Below, piece by piece: positions 43,674-54,695 of a DNA stretch of 64,000 nucleotides. The first letter of the stretch is position 1. Each line of letters opens with the position of its first letter. Position numbers and translations under genes: made by a program. Origin of the DNA: Glebionis coronaria (taxonomy: Eukaryota > Streptophyta > Magnoliopsida > Asterales > Asteraceae); assembly GCA_025667525.1 (NCBI GenBank), contig JANFOE010000191.1, positions 372,001 through 436,000 of the forward strand, given 5' to 3'. Under the pieces are notes generated by a model. It did no database searches. It saw only the letters and a list, made by a program, of their open reading frames with translations, and was not told where the DNA came from.

Positions 43674-43675
43674 TA

Positions 43676-43689
43676 AATCCCCTACACTT
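43676..43689 (-). other. Polypurine tract of C
   Basis: Minus strand AAGTGTAGGGGATT next to the LTR start, as in B and D. Confidence 0.83.
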
Positions 43690-45468
43690 GACCATTGCAA
43701 TGCCCTCATGCAATGCATTAATTTCAAAGCACGGTTTACATTTTTCATCATAAATAACCCACCTTGGCCTTTATTAAATACTAAACAGTAAGGAAACTAA
43801 AAGAACAAAACTAGTAAAGAAATCAAAAACTTACATTGGGGTTTTGGTTGTCATGAATGTTTATCATCCTCAAGTTTCACGTTCCCCATACCAAGCTTAA
43901 AAATGAGATCATTGTTATTCTAAGTTAGCAAAACTAACACAAACTCATGTGGCCTAATTATTTACTTAGACTCCCTTATTCCTAGGTGTATCTCTTATAT
44001 TTTAATTTTGTCTTGAATGATCACGAGGATGCATTTTTAACTTATTTATAGTTTATTTAGGCTGAAAATAAAGTAGGACGATTTAATCAATAGTTAGCTA
44101 AAGGACAAAATATTTTAAAACTGCTTCTCGGGACCTCATAAAGGTCATATCTTGGCATAACTCGCTTCACGATTTGAGACCTTTCTCGGACCGATATTTG
44201 GCAGTGACTTCATACTTCAAATCTTGAGAGACGTTCTTGAAATAATGGTCTTCTCTTCATAATAGGAATTTCTTCACTTGAAGTTTTGAGAGATTCTTCA
44301 TACTTGGACCACGACTTATTCATTTTTCTCCAATCTTTATTTGGGAATTTTGATATACAACAACCCGCCTCCTTTTCGGACATGGATCTATTTATCCTCA
44401 TACCTTGTTAGGGTCTTTTCGGATAGACTTCTCCATGATCTTTAGGAGAGTATTTGCTTTTCGTCGTGTATCTTGATCCTTCATATTGATTTTTGATAAA
44501 TGATTCTTCACATTACATTGGATCTTTAGCAACAAAATGTAGCCCTCATGCCTTGTTAGGGCCTTTTTGGACTCGCCAATATTCGCATCCCGCTTCAGTA
44601 AGTTATGCCTTGGCTATGAACTCTAATTAATACCGAGCAACTTTTAAACGATCTTGTGCTAGAAGCTAAGTAACTTTTCAAATCGTACGACCTTACTTAT
44701 TGAAATTATTTATTTACAAGTGATGGGAGAAAAAGATCATAATTAACTCACATAAATTAATGAAAGAATACTAAACTTATAATTGACTCTATCATTTCTC
44801 GTTCTCCACAATTTAAAGTCTCAAGGAATGAGACTCGTGGAAGCTTAGCCTAATAAACCAAATAAGGTCTACATGGTTAAGGGTACTAGCTAGAGTGAAC
44901 TTGGAAAAGTAAACTCGGGTTGAGTCAAAAGATTCACGACGGGCCGAATATATCAAAGATATCTAAACTCATTAAAACCATTTTATTAAAATTTATTCTA
45001 ATGAAAGATAATTAACGGTAACAAAGGAGGAACTACTACGCCAATATAGATTAAAAATTTTAAAAAATATCGAAAATTTAGATTTTCCGGTTAAAATGAG
45101 GACAAATTCATGGAAAAGCCCACTTACTTTGATAGAAGTCCCCCCTACACTTGATATAAACATTCTCCACAATGTTTAAGCATGTGGGAGTAAACTCCCC
45201 TACACTTAGGACATTGTGCACGTTGTTTAAATCTTGCTAAGGAAAGGACAACTATAGTGATTTCAATGTGTACATATAAGATATGAAATATTGAATCACG
45301 ACAATTTAGGATAGAACCGGGAAGACGGGTACACGGGATCACGGTCCGTCAAAAATCATCGAGAATGGATCTTTGAAGCTTTATTCCCTACACATTATAA
45401 GAAACAAGACAACAAACACATACGGGGCTCCCCCTACACTTATTATGAAAACGGTAAAGGATAGATCA
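43690..45468 (-). other. 3' noncoding region of C
   Basis: No env-like or other gene is visible. Blocks align with the B 3' region. It contains the hairpin/polypurine signal around 45140-45185 and another AAGTGTAGGGG tract near 45200-45212. Confidence 0.65.
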
Positions 45469-45491
45469 ACGGGTTGCCTCCCGAGAAGCGC
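45469..45491 (-). other. Conserved GGGAGGCAACCC motif (C)
   Basis: Minus strand GCGCTTCTCGGGAGGCAACCC, some 45 bp after the integrase frame ends. Matches 29972-29994 of B. Confidence 0.65.
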
Positions 45492-45533
45492 TTGTTTTTG
45501 TTAACCGATTCATGAGCCTGACTCGACTCAGAA

Positions 45534-46674
45534 CTAATTCAAGGGAAACGTGGTGAGGGATGGGATCATCGCATGAGAGATGTCCTCACCAAAGTACAGC
45601 TTCACACGCTGGCCATTCACTTTAAAATTAGGGCCATTTGGCTGAGAAAGCTCAATGGTGCCATAGGGGAAGACTTTGGCGACGGTGAATGGACTAGACC
45701 AACGGCTCTTCAGCTTGCCCGAGAAGATCTTCAACCGAGAGTTAAAGAGTAAATCTTGATCACCAATGTGAAACTCTCGGTTTTAATCCTTGCGTCATGA
45801 ATGATCTTGGTCTTCTCCTTGTAGATCAATGAATTCTCATAAGCTTCATTCCGCAGTTCATTAAGCTAGTTGAGTTGAATCTTCCAAAGATCACCGACTT
45901 TGTTGATATCAAAATTGGCCCACTTGAAGGCCCAATACGCCTTATGCTCCAACTCAATAGGGAGGTGGCATGCCTTCCCGTACACAAGACGATATGGAGT
46001 GAAACCAATCGGAGTCTTATATGCGGTACGGAAAGCCCTCAAAGCATCATCTAACTTATCGGCCCATGAGGCACGATGCTCTCCCACAGTACGCTCTAAT
46101 ATTCTCTTCAATCCACGGTTAGAAATCTCAGCTTGACCATTTGTTTGGGGATGATAAGCGGTGGAAAGACGGTGATTGAAACCGTACTTAGCCATGACTC
46201 GATCAAATTGATCATTGCAAAAATGAGTCCCGCGGTCACTGATAATAGCACGAGGAACACCGAATCGAGCAAAAAGATGCTTCAAAAAGTTCATAACCAC
46301 CCTCACATCGTTCGTAGGGAGAGCCTTTGCTTCCACCCATTTGGATACATAGTCAACGGCTACGAGGATGTACTTGTTCCCTTTGGATGATGGAAATGTC
46401 CCCATAAATTCAATGCCCCATACGTCAAAGATTTCACATTCTTGGATGAAATTTTGAGGCATCTAATCTTTATGTGTGATCTTGCCTTTGCGTTGGCAAG
46501 CATCAGAATTTTTAACCATTTCGTGAGCGTCACGATAAATGGTGGGCAAATAGAATCCAGAGTCGAACACTTTCTTCGCGGTGTAATTGGGACCAAAGTG
46601 ACCACCGATGGGTCCTTTATGGGAAGCTTTGAGAATGTCTAAAGCCGCGGGTCCATCAACACATCGACGAATAA
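45534..46674 (-). pseudogene. Integrase of element C
   Basis: Integrates the element DNA. Zinc head with H..H in the 46650-46600 region and C..C around [10 protein letters not shown]. Core in frame 46462-45866: [10 protein letters not shown] (first D), [10 protein letters not shown] (second D), [16 protein letters not shown] (E). Athila-typical [25 protein letters not shown] follows. The C-terminal domain is at 45734-45534 (FSGKLKSRWSSPFTV, NFKVNGQRVKLYF). A stop lies just before MPQNF at 46462, and the frame is broken between 45866 and 45734. Confidence 0.87.
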
Positions 46675-47265
46675 TTAGATCAGCACATTGTTTGAAGGGA
46701 TAAGGGTCATCCCAAAAGTAAGTCTTAATTTAAAGAACTTCTTCTTTTGTTGGGATGTTAACCCTTCGATGAGAATACCACCCGCTAAGTAGTTTGCAAT
46801 GTCCGCAAACCACGGGGTGTCATCAATATTGGAATTGATAGACATTAAGGACTCAAGGGGAAAAGAGTCGTTGATCTCTTGATTCGGATGATCCCCTTGA
46901 TAAGGATCCTCAAGTCTACTTAGATGATCCGCGGCTAGGTTTTCGGCTCCCTTTTTATCACAAATTTCAATTTTGAATTCTTGAAGGAGTAAAACCCAAC
47001 GAAGAAGTCTTGGCTTGGAATCTTGTTTAATTAACAAGTACTTCAACACGGAATGGTCGGTATAGACAATGGTGGTGGAAAGGACAAGATAGGGGCGAAA
47101 TTTCTCAAAAGCATACACTACAGCTAAAAGCTCTTTTTCGGTAGTGGTATAATGCAATTGAGCCCCAGTCATTGTCTTGCTAGCATAATGGATTGGTTAG
47201 AAGTGTTTATTCACTCTTTGGCCCAAAACCGCTCCAATAGCAAAATCGCTAGCATCGCACATCAA
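46675..47265 (-). pseudogene. RNase H of element C
   Basis: Starts at LMCDASDFAIGAVLG (catalytic Asp) after a stop at 47266. A second stop precedes PIHYASKTM; the frame from 47172 then shows [44 protein letters not shown] and [12 protein letters not shown]. The end runs out of frame near 46730. Both stops lie where relatives have Glu or Gln, fitting single base changes. Confidence 0.85.
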
Positions 47266-48493
47266 TTAAAAAGGTAACTCCCAATTAGGGGTAACCAAGA
47301 CCGGTGCCTTAGTTAGTTTATCCTTAAGAAGATTGAAGGATTCAATACACTCTTTAGAAAAGATAAAGGGAGTATCTTTTTCCAAGAGGTGGGTCATCGG
47401 GCGAGCGATTTTAGAAAAATCTTGAATGAATCGACGATAGAAGCCCGCATGACCAAGGAAACTTCTCACATCCTTCACGGTTGAAGGTGGAGGTAATTTT
47501 GTTATGACATCAACTTTAGCACGGTCGACTTCAAGATCGGCTTTGTAGATTTTATGTCCAAGAACAATGCCTTCTTTTACCATGAAATGGCATTTTTCCC
47601 AATTTAGAACAAGGCGAGTGTCTTCACACCGCTTAAGCATGCGTTCCAAATTGGCAAGGCAAGTAGAGAAAGAATCACCATAGACCTATAAATCATCCAT
47701 GAAGACTTCCATAGTTTCATCAACCATGTCATAGAAGATAGCCATCATACACCTTTGGAATGTCCCAGGAGCATTGCATAAGCCGAAAGGCATTCTTTTG
47801 TAAGCAAATGTTCCATAAGGATAAGTGAATGTGGTTTTCTCTTGGTCTTTGGGATCGATGGGAATTTGAAAATACCCGGAGAAACCGTCTAAGAAGCAAT
47901 AGTAGTCATTACCCGCTAGACGCTCGAGCATTTGATCCATGAAAGGAAGAGGAAAATGATCCTTGCGAGTGGCATCATTGAGCTTGCGATAGTCTATGCA
48001 AACTCGCCAACCCGTGATAAGTCGAGTAGGAATCAACTCGTTGTTTTCATTGGGAACAACGGTTATTCCCCCTTTCTTAGGCACACAATGGACGGGACTA
48101 ACCCATGGTGAATCCGAAATAGGGTAAATCATTCCGGCATCTAGTTGTTTGATAACTTCTTTCTTGATGACGTCATGAACTTTTGGATTAACCCTTCTTT
48201 GGCTTTGGATTGCGGGCTTAAAGTCATCTTCCATGAGAATTTTAAGAGTACAAAAGTTCGGATCAATTCCGCGGATGTCGGAAATTTTCCAAGCAATTGC
48301 CTTCTTATGATTCTTCAGCACATTGATAAGTCGGGATTTTTCTTCTTCTTTCAAGTCCTTTGCGATGATGACGGGTAACTTCTTATTGTCTTCAAGGAAC
48401 ACGTATTCGAGATGAGACGGTAGATCCTTAAGCTCTAAATCTGGAGGATATTTTATGGAAAGTGTAGTCAAATTCGGATCATCGATAGAGATT
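47266..48493 (-). pseudogene. Reverse transcriptase of element C
   Basis: Frame 48471-47686, then 47649-47266 after a stop directly behind the catalytic site. Landmarks: PSHLEYVFLED; AIAWKISDIRGI; SPWVSPVHCVPKKGG; WRVCIDYRKLNDATRKDHFP; FLDGFSGYFQI; MPFGLCNAPGTFQRCM; VFMDDL, holding the FxDD catalytic pair; then RMLKRCEDTRLVLNWEKCHF, GIVLGHKI and SFLGHAGFYRRFI. The VHCVPKKGG and KDHFPLPFMDQMLERLAG words are typical of Athila RT. The stop after VFMDDL alone would abolish function. Confidence 0.9.
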
Positions 48494-49145
48494 TCCTAAG
48501 GAGACGGTGGAGAAATATGGTCCTTATTGAGAATTTTCTTAATGGTTCGAATGTCTTCATCCCAATTGGAGGGAGAATCGTCATATTGTAAGTCCACATC
48601 TTCCAAAGTTGCTTCAAATTCTCTCAAAAGGAAATCACTTTCTCCAAATGGAGTTAGTGATGGAGCAATAGAGGCAACGGTCTCAACAATGGGTAGAGAA
48701 GAAGAACCACTTTTACAAGCGTCTTTGAAATGTTCTTCATAAGTCTCATCAAGAACGTCAATGAAATTAATGCTCTCGTTTTCAAAAGGCTGCTTAGAAT
48801 GTTTACCCATGTTGAAGACGATTTTATCGTCACCAACTCTCATGATTAATTCGCCCGCGGCTACATTAATGAGAGTGCGACCGATCCTCAAGAATGGACG
48901 TCCAACGATTAATGGACCACGGGGGTCCATCTCGTAGTCAACGACAACAAAATCCGCCGGAAAGGTGAATTTGTCGACACCGACGAAGACATCTTCGGCT
49001 ATCCCTACTAGATAAGCAACCGTACAGTTAGCTAATTCCAAAGTAATTCGAGTGGGGACTAGCTCGGGTAGAGATAATTCTTTCCAAACAATTAATGGCA
49101 TTATGTTTATACTAGCACCTAGATCGGCTAGGGCCATACAATTAT
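48494..49145 (-). pseudogene. Protease of element C
   Basis: Reads ALADLGASINIMPL (active-site DLGAS), LELANCTVAYLVGIAEDVFVG, VDYEMDPRGPLIVGRPFL and INVAAGELIMRVGDD, then a moderately acidic linker to a TAA at 48496. Gag is joined to it by a one-base shift near 49150. Unlike B and D, the RT frame follows directly. Confidence 0.87.
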
Positions 49146-51059
49146 CTACCCCGGGGAAGTTGCAAGAATGAGAAAACGACCCGGATCACCAAGTTTGGTG
49201 GGTAATTTGCTTATGAGCACTACGGAGCAATTCTCGTTAAGTTGGGTCTGAGCTATATCAAGAAGTTTCTCCTTATCACTGAGAAGATCTTTAAACATTT
49301 TAGCATACTTCGGCATGTGAGCGAGTGCCTCAGCAAAGGAGATGTTGAAATTCAGTTGTTTAAACATTTTAAGAAAGTGAGAAACCTGAATATCATCCTT
49401 GTTCTTCAACTTCTCTTTCCTCGACCTTGAGGGATAAGGTATATTGGGTTGAGATGAAGGCTTTGGAATGGAATTCTCACTCACATCCTTGGGTGGTGGA
49501 GGGGTGGAAGTATAAGGTGGAGGAATTGGAGAAGGGGACTCGTTTTCCTTTGTCACAATCACCGGTGTAGGTGTAGGAATCTCGGGTTCCTTTAAACCTT
49601 TGCCACTTCGGGTGGTGATTGCTTTTATCTCCCCCTCTTGGATTAGCAACGGTCTTACTCGGAAGAGAACCCGAACCAGAGGCTTGATTACTTGGGAAAA
49701 AACTAGCCATCATATCCCTTAAGTTATTCGTTTGACTGCTCATAGAGTTTCTCATATCGGTTCGAAGATCATTCCCTTGTTTCGCCATGTCATTCCTTAG
49801 CTTGGCTCGAATATCGTTCCCTTGTTTTGCCATGTCACCATTCAAGTTAATGAATTCGCTTTGAAGATTCGTCACCATCTCTCTATTGGTTCTCATGTAA
49901 GTTTCGAGGTCTTGGTTTAACGCCGTGGGTTGATTGAGAGGTGGGGCTTGGTAAGCTTGATTATTTTCTTGAGGTAAGTATGGGTTTCTTAGGGATTGAT
50001 ATTGATTTGGAGCTCGAGGTTGGTTTTGATTGTTGCGATTGAGGTTGTTTTGGTTTTGAGGGGGGAAATCGGGTGGTGAAAGGAAGTTGTTTGAACGATA
50101 ACTGAGCAAATTATGGTCACCTTGAGGACGTGCTTGATAGCCTCCCGTAGAATAGTTACCGTTAGCGGCATACACATTTTCCGGATTGTCAAGAGTAGAA
50201 GTACAATCGGTGTATGAATGAGAACCCCCTCAAATCTCACAAGAAGTTGCTACAGCTTTAGCTTGTTGAAATTGGTTTGTAGCCATGGTTAAGAAGTTTT
50301 TGTTCATCTCAGCTACTTGGCGAGTAAGTTCGGTTATCTCTGAGTTGGATGATGTAGAAGAAACATTGGCCCTCTGGTTATTCCATGAAGATGCAGATGA
50401 ATCCCAATTTTTTTGGTGAGGGGTCATGTTCTCTATCAGCTTTCTACACTCCTCAGGTCTTCTCTTCAAGAATGTACCACCGGCGGCAACATTAATCGTA
50501 TCACGATCACGAAAAGTTAAACCATTATAGAAAGTATCAATCAAAGTAACGGGGAGCATGTTATGGTTTGGACAACGGTCGATCAAGACATTATATCGTT
50601 CCCAAGAATCGAAAAGAGGCTCATCAGGTTCTTGAGTGAATCCACTGATTTGGTTGTGAAGGCTAGTGACCATGGATGGTGGAAAGTAGCACGACAAAAT
50701 TTTTTAGTCATGTCATTCATGCTTTGAGTGACGGTAATGAACTTGTCGAGATGTTTGTTGGCATCATCATCCGGTAATCCGCGAAACGGGCAAGCGTTTT
50801 GAACTTGTTGGATCATGTGATGCTTCAACGAAAATTCAGGAGCCGTGATTTTCATCGGCGCAATCGGTCCTCCGCGTCCGTTCATGGTGGGTTGACAAAG
50901 CTCCTCCATTGTGCGTAGGTCAGGTGGGGGAACATTGTTGTTGTTGTTATTGTTATTCAAATTGGGGTGGGGTGGGTTGTTATTATTGTTATGCACACCG
51001 GCCATATCTATGTCTCTAAGAGTCTCGGACTTAGGATAAGACGTAGAGCGAGTACGCAT
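49146..51059 (-). pseudogene. gag of element C
   Basis: Starts MRTRSTSYPKSETL at 51059 just after a pyrimidine run and TAG. Asn-rich linker, RTMEELCQPTMNGRGGPIAPM, FSLKHHMIQQVQ, HLDKFITVTQSM. Then about 38 residues present in B and F are deleted. A shift in an A run near 50700 leads to PPSMVTSLHNQISGF, LIDTFYNGLTF and RRPEECRKLI. A TGA hits the third residue of the zinc knuckle near 50235. The C-terminal part shows LLSYRSNNFLSPPDF, a shift near 49650, and AITTRSGKGLKEPE...IPYPSRSRKEKL. Confidence 0.87.
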
Positions 51060-51238
51060 ACACTAAAAGGAAAGAAAATATTTTTGATTTTTTTATCTTT
51101 TTAATTGTTTTTGGATTTTTGAAAATTTTATATTTTTTAGGATTTTTTGAAAATTTTTGTGCTTGAAAATAACGTTCCCAAAAGAACGGATCCCAAATCC
51201 AATTTCTCACTAAAAACCGTTAATCTTTACGAAAAGAG
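51060..51238 (-). other. Leader of C
   Basis: Short leader with the hairpin CGTTC..GAACG at 51173-51188, 65 bp after the PBS start, and a T-rich tract ending in TTTTAG just before the gag start. Confidence 0.7.
51173..51188 (-). other. Leader hairpin CGTTC..GAACG (C)
   Basis: Element-strand CGTTCTTTTGGGAACG: five pairs around a six-base loop. Confidence 0.65.
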
Positions 51239-51253
51239 CCGGTTGCGGCGCCA
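51239..51253 (-). other. Primer binding site of C (tRNA-Asp type)
   Basis: Minus strand TGGCGCCGCAACCGG, two bases after the LTR end. The first eight bases match the tRNA-Asp 3' end complement; the rest carries a small change. Confidence 0.8.
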
Positions 51254-51510
51254 TTTAATACATGGAATTTTTGCTTAGCATTTGTGTACTCGATATCGTT
51301 CTCGGTATCTAATTGAATTGATCACGGTTAATGGTGGAATAGTCGGTAATGGTCACTAAAAGGGGACTTGATTTTCTATTCTACTTGAAGTGTAAGTGCG
51401 AAACGTAATTAAAATAAGCTAAAAGCAAATCAGGAAGTGTGAAATTTTTAGGAAATTAAAACGTAATGAAGAGTAAGTTTGAAAAATAAGATAAATATGT
51501 AAATAAACTA

Positions 51511-51850
51511 ATTATTGCGATGGAAGGTATCGCAATGTGAACCCGTCGCAATATCAATCAATCCTATCGCAATGTGTACGTGTCGGAATAAGGTTGTCGC
51601 AATAAAAGACTATCGTAATAATGGGTCTGTCGCAATATGGCTAACAAAAATTGGGCAGCGTTTCGTCGCAATATAGCCTTAAGACCCGTCGCAATGTACG
51701 ATCGCAATGAGTGATCGCAATCCATGATCGGAATAAGGTGGGGGGGTATCGCAATAATCGATCGCAATGTAGAAACCCTAAGGGTTATTACGATCACAAT
51801 CAATCCGTCGGAATATTCTATCGCAAAGTGTAAACCCTAAGCTTTTGCGA
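51511..51850. repeat. TCGCAAT word array in C 5' LTR
   Basis: Partner of the array at 42311-42647 with a few differing words (for example gagtgatcgcaatccatgatc). Confidence 0.9.
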
Positions 51851-52433
51851 TGAAGCACCAAGTATCTCGATGGAGAAAAAATAAGCTAAAATCCCAATAA
51901 GCACATCCCAATAAGCACTTATAAAAAACTCAATAATATCAATATTAAGGAGACTCAATAAGCTATGAATGGAAAACTTATCAAAATACCAAATCAGCAA
52001 ACTTTATAAGATGAACTTTTAAAGGATGAAACTTTTTAAGAAAACTAAAAAGTAAATAAGCTAAACACAAGATAAGCCAATAAGCATGATAAGCTCAAAG
52101 CTTAATCCGTATAAAACTTAGATAGAAACCAGAAGATGAAATTTTTGATCTTATAAACTTTAAGATTAAACAAAATCAAAGATGATTTCGGATCAAATAT
52201 AAGTAAAAAATCAAGAAAGGTAGAAAGAGATTGAAAATGAAAAACTTAACTTGAACATATAGATTAATGATTCCAAAATACAAGATCAAATGAAAGCTTA
52301 AACATGAAAAGAAATAAAAGATGAAGTTCTAGTGAGAGAAAGTTAAACACTTCCTCTCTCTAAAAATAAAACTAAAGAAAGAAAAATGAACTAGCTAAAT
52401 TAACTAACACCCTCCTAATGTGTCATTAGGAGG

Positions 52434-52443
52434 GTATATATAG
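52434..52443 (-). promoter_or_regulatory. TATA box of C 5' LTR
   Basis: Element-strand CCTATATATACCC in the promoter-proximal copy of the LTR. Transcription of C would start a few tens of bases further left. Confidence 0.65.
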
Positions 52444-52860
52444 GAGGTGGGGAGTGCATGTGTTGCTTCCTTCTTTCTTTCTTCTCGTCTCGACTCGATT
52501 TAAATGCTTTGTCTTTCTCGACGTCATCTCGGGATTTGTCGATATAAATTGAACTCGTCTTATAATTTTCTTGTCTAATTATACTTGGTTCTTCGACTTC
52601 ATTAAACTTCCGTCTTTAGACTTTTTCTTCGATAAATCTTCAAAATAGGCCTTGGACTTCCGTTCTTTTTGCACTCTTGATCTTTTGACTTCGTCTTTTC
52701 TCGTTTTCTTCGATAAAAGCCTGTGAAAGCCCGTGTTTTCTTCCTTTTTCATCTTTTGGTCCTAAAACACTATAAAAACACAAACCACGCATAATTCCAA
52801 CTTTTACGACATTAAATACACGTTTTGGCTTGGTTATTATTATAGTTAAGTGGTAAAAGG

Positions 52861-52880
52861 ATAAGTGTTTTCACACTTAT
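52861..52880 (-). other. LTR-tip hairpin with GAAA loop (C, 5' LTR)
   Basis: Eight complementary pairs around GAAA. With the GTAA loop of B, D and F this gives two different GNRA-type loops on the same stem position. Confidence 0.75.
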
Positions 52881-52882
52881 TA

Positions 52883-52887
52883 ATTCA
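52883..52887. repeat. Target-site duplication of C, right (attca)
   Basis: Second copy of the insertion-site bases. The gag of E continues with attttataacgggttg. Confidence 0.8.
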
Positions 52888-53325
52888 TTTTATAACGGGT
52901 TGACCCAATGCGATCAAGAGTCTCTTAACACTGCTGCAAGCGAGAATCTATACTCTCGGAGTACTAGTGAAACTTTATTGATTATCAAGAACAAGTCTCA
53001 AGTATGGAGCAAGGCCAAAGTATCCGATACCACATCTATTATCATTAGGAGTGGCCCTCTTTTCTCATATCCGAGAGTTAGTGATGAGCCATGTGTTGAT
53101 TCGGATGACCCTATTTTTGATGATTCTTCTAGTCTCCTTTCTCATGTGACTAGTGACTCTTCTCCTCCGGATTTTGAGGAAGAACTAGTTATTGAGCAAC
53201 TCTCGGTTGAGTTGACTCCCGACCCACCACAATTTAATGAGGAGTGTTATGGGGATTTTCAAAATCAAAGCTTTCCAATTCAAGAAGATTTTCAAAATCA
53301 TAAAAAGTTTCAAAGTAATAATTAA
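52883..53325 (+). pseudogene. gag of E, continued
   Basis: Begins inside the FYNGL words and continues GLTQCDQESLNTAASE, ending the capsid-like part. From about 53010 the reading becomes acidic and Ser/Pro-rich (DSDDPIFDDSSS, DSSPPDFEEELVIEQL), then QNQSFPIQEDFQN before a stop at 53323. No zinc knuckle is present, unlike B and C. Confidence 0.7.
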
Positions 53326-53710
53326 GGGGATTTTCAAATTCAACCTTCACAAATGGATGAAATAGTTGAAATATTTGAGGAATAAAAGAGGATCATAAAT
53401 GATCTTCATGAACAAAACCAAAGTCTTAAATATCAACTTTTAGAATCTTTGAGAGCTCAATTTGAGACTAACACCACTATTAGTAGTGATGTTCCCACTG
53501 TGGATCCTTCCATCTCTCTGCCAATAAAGGAGAGACAAGGCCCGGAGATTATCATGAGTTTTACTCCCCCTCCGGTGTTGACACCCACAGATACATTTAG
53601 CTCTCCTTCCTCATCTTGTAAGGAAATTCCCGAGATTGTACTAGAGCCTACATTTAACCCCATTCCTTTTATGACTCCTTCACCTACTCCTCCAAACTAC
53701 TCCTCATAGT
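53326..53710 (+). pseudogene. Pro/Ser-rich gag tail of E
   Basis: Includes a coiled-coil-like piece (INDLHEQNQSLKYQLLESL) and VDPSISLPIKERQGPEIIMS, which matches SISSPIKERQGPEIIMS in the gag tail of D. The IPYPSR and protease parts seen in D are absent, so E has lost them. Confidence 0.65.
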
Positions 53711-53716
53711 AGTTAT

Positions 53717-54298
53717 GTGGATATGGATGTGCTATCTTATGATTCCGACTATACTTTTAATTCTTCATCGGGCTCGGATGAGGATGACTCTCCTATTTTA
53801 CAAAAATCGACTTTTGAAAAACATGATAATGATACTAATGATTTTTTGGATCCTTTACTCCTTAGTGATGATTTTTATACGCCGAGTGTTGAGATATTCC
53901 ATCACAAGGATGCTTTTTATGATCCTGTGTTATTGGTTTTCTCGGATGAGCTTCATTGTGATCATGGTATTGATGAGAAAGCAAATGGAGATTTAAAACT
54001 TGATTTTGAAATTAATTTTGAAAACTCGGATTTTGACAAATTCATATTTGCCTCTTCACCAATTACTTTTTATTCAACCATCGATTCTCTTCCATATATC
54101 ACTTTTAGTGATGATGATGGTTTTCTCATTCCCGAGATTGATGAGTTTCTTGATATTGACACACCAATTGAGTACATTCCTGGGTATTTTGATGTGGAGG
54201 GAGATATACTTTTTCTAGAGGATTTATTACACGATGATACTATATCTTCTATCCTCCCTTCCCACCCATTCATGATGATAAAGAGAACAAAGACCTGA
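53717..54298 (+). CDS. Acidic segment of E, 193 aa open frame
   Basis: Very rich in Asp, Glu, Phe and Ser (SDYTFNSSSGSDEDDSP, DEFLDIDTPIEYIPGYFDVEGD). It corresponds in place to the acidic segments of B and D and has no recognised domain. It is probably part of one long polyprotein with the frames on either side, from which it is separated by short shifts. Confidence 0.5.
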   Translation: MDMDVLSYDSDYTFNSSSGSDEDDSPILQKSTFEKHDNDTNDFLDPLLLSDDFYTPSVEIFHHKDAFYDPVLLVFSDELHCDHGIDEKANGDLKLDFEINFENSDFDKFIFASSPITFYSTIDSLPYITFSDDDGFLIPEIDEFLDIDTPIEYIPGYFDVEGDILFLEDLLHDDTISSILPSHPFMMIKRTKT

Positions 54299-54380
54299 GG
54301 GTTTGGACTATTAGTGTTTTGACACCTACTTTTTCACCCTCGTTGTCTCTTGTTGATTCATATTTGAGGGTGATTCTTTT

Positions 54381-54695
54381 ATGGTTGACACCGAGTTGTC
54401 TTGCTATTTTCCCATAGAGGGAACGGTATTTGATCCGGGTATACACATTTTTGAGCTATCTAAGTATCTTACTAATGAAATAAAAGGAAAAAATTTTAAA
54501 TACCCGAGATCATTACCTTGTGACCATACACCTAATTGTAAGAGACTTTTGTTTAAAGGAAACCAATCTTTCTTTTACTTGTTTGCTATTGCCACTTTGG
54601 GGTCTATTTCTTTTAGAGATGGAAACCACGTATTTGACCCCGGTGGACTTTTATGGGGTTTTTCTTATTTGGGAGGTTATTTCACTTTATCATGA
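54381..54695 (+). pseudogene. CYFP/FDPGG module of E
   Basis: Reads ELSCYFPIEGTVFDPGIHIFELS, TNEIKGKNFKYPRSL, CKRLLFKGNQSFFYLFAIATLGSISFRDGNHVFDPGGLLWG. All landmarks agree with D and B: CYFP, FDPG, the KG before a hydrophobic helix, a charged turn, and the terminal FDPGG. Confidence 0.7.

Larger units (their letters stand above)
42048..43675 (-). mobile_element. 3' LTR of element C
   Basis: 1628 bp. On the element strand it runs from TAATAAATGTG to CCATGTATTA. It contains the ATTGCGA array, a TATA box and the tip hairpin. Its first ~120 element-strand bases align with those of B and D (cttttaccactta, ggaattatgcgtggtttgtg). Confidence 0.9.
42048..52882 (-). mobile_element. Athila-like element C with full gag-pol
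   Basis: A 10.8-kb minus-strand element: 3' LTR 42048-43675, PPT, 3' noncoding region, INT, RNase H, RT, protease, gag, leader, PBS 51239-51253 and 5' LTR 51256-52882, flanked by attcg/attca. It is the only element in the window with a whole set of Athila-type pol domains, but stops and shifts break every part. I see no env-like frame between integrase and PPT. LTRs differ by scattered substitutions and an indel. Confidence 0.9.
51256..52882 (-). mobile_element. 5' LTR of element C
   Basis: 1627 bp, partner of 42048-43675. The tip hairpin is intact at 52861-52880 (ATAAGTGT-GAAA-ACACTTAT) and a TATA box lies at 52434-52443. Confidence 0.9.

Noticed and set aside
43690..45468. Possible env-like gene of Athila element C
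   Set aside because: No long frame, signal peptide or membrane segment found between integrase and polypurine tract.
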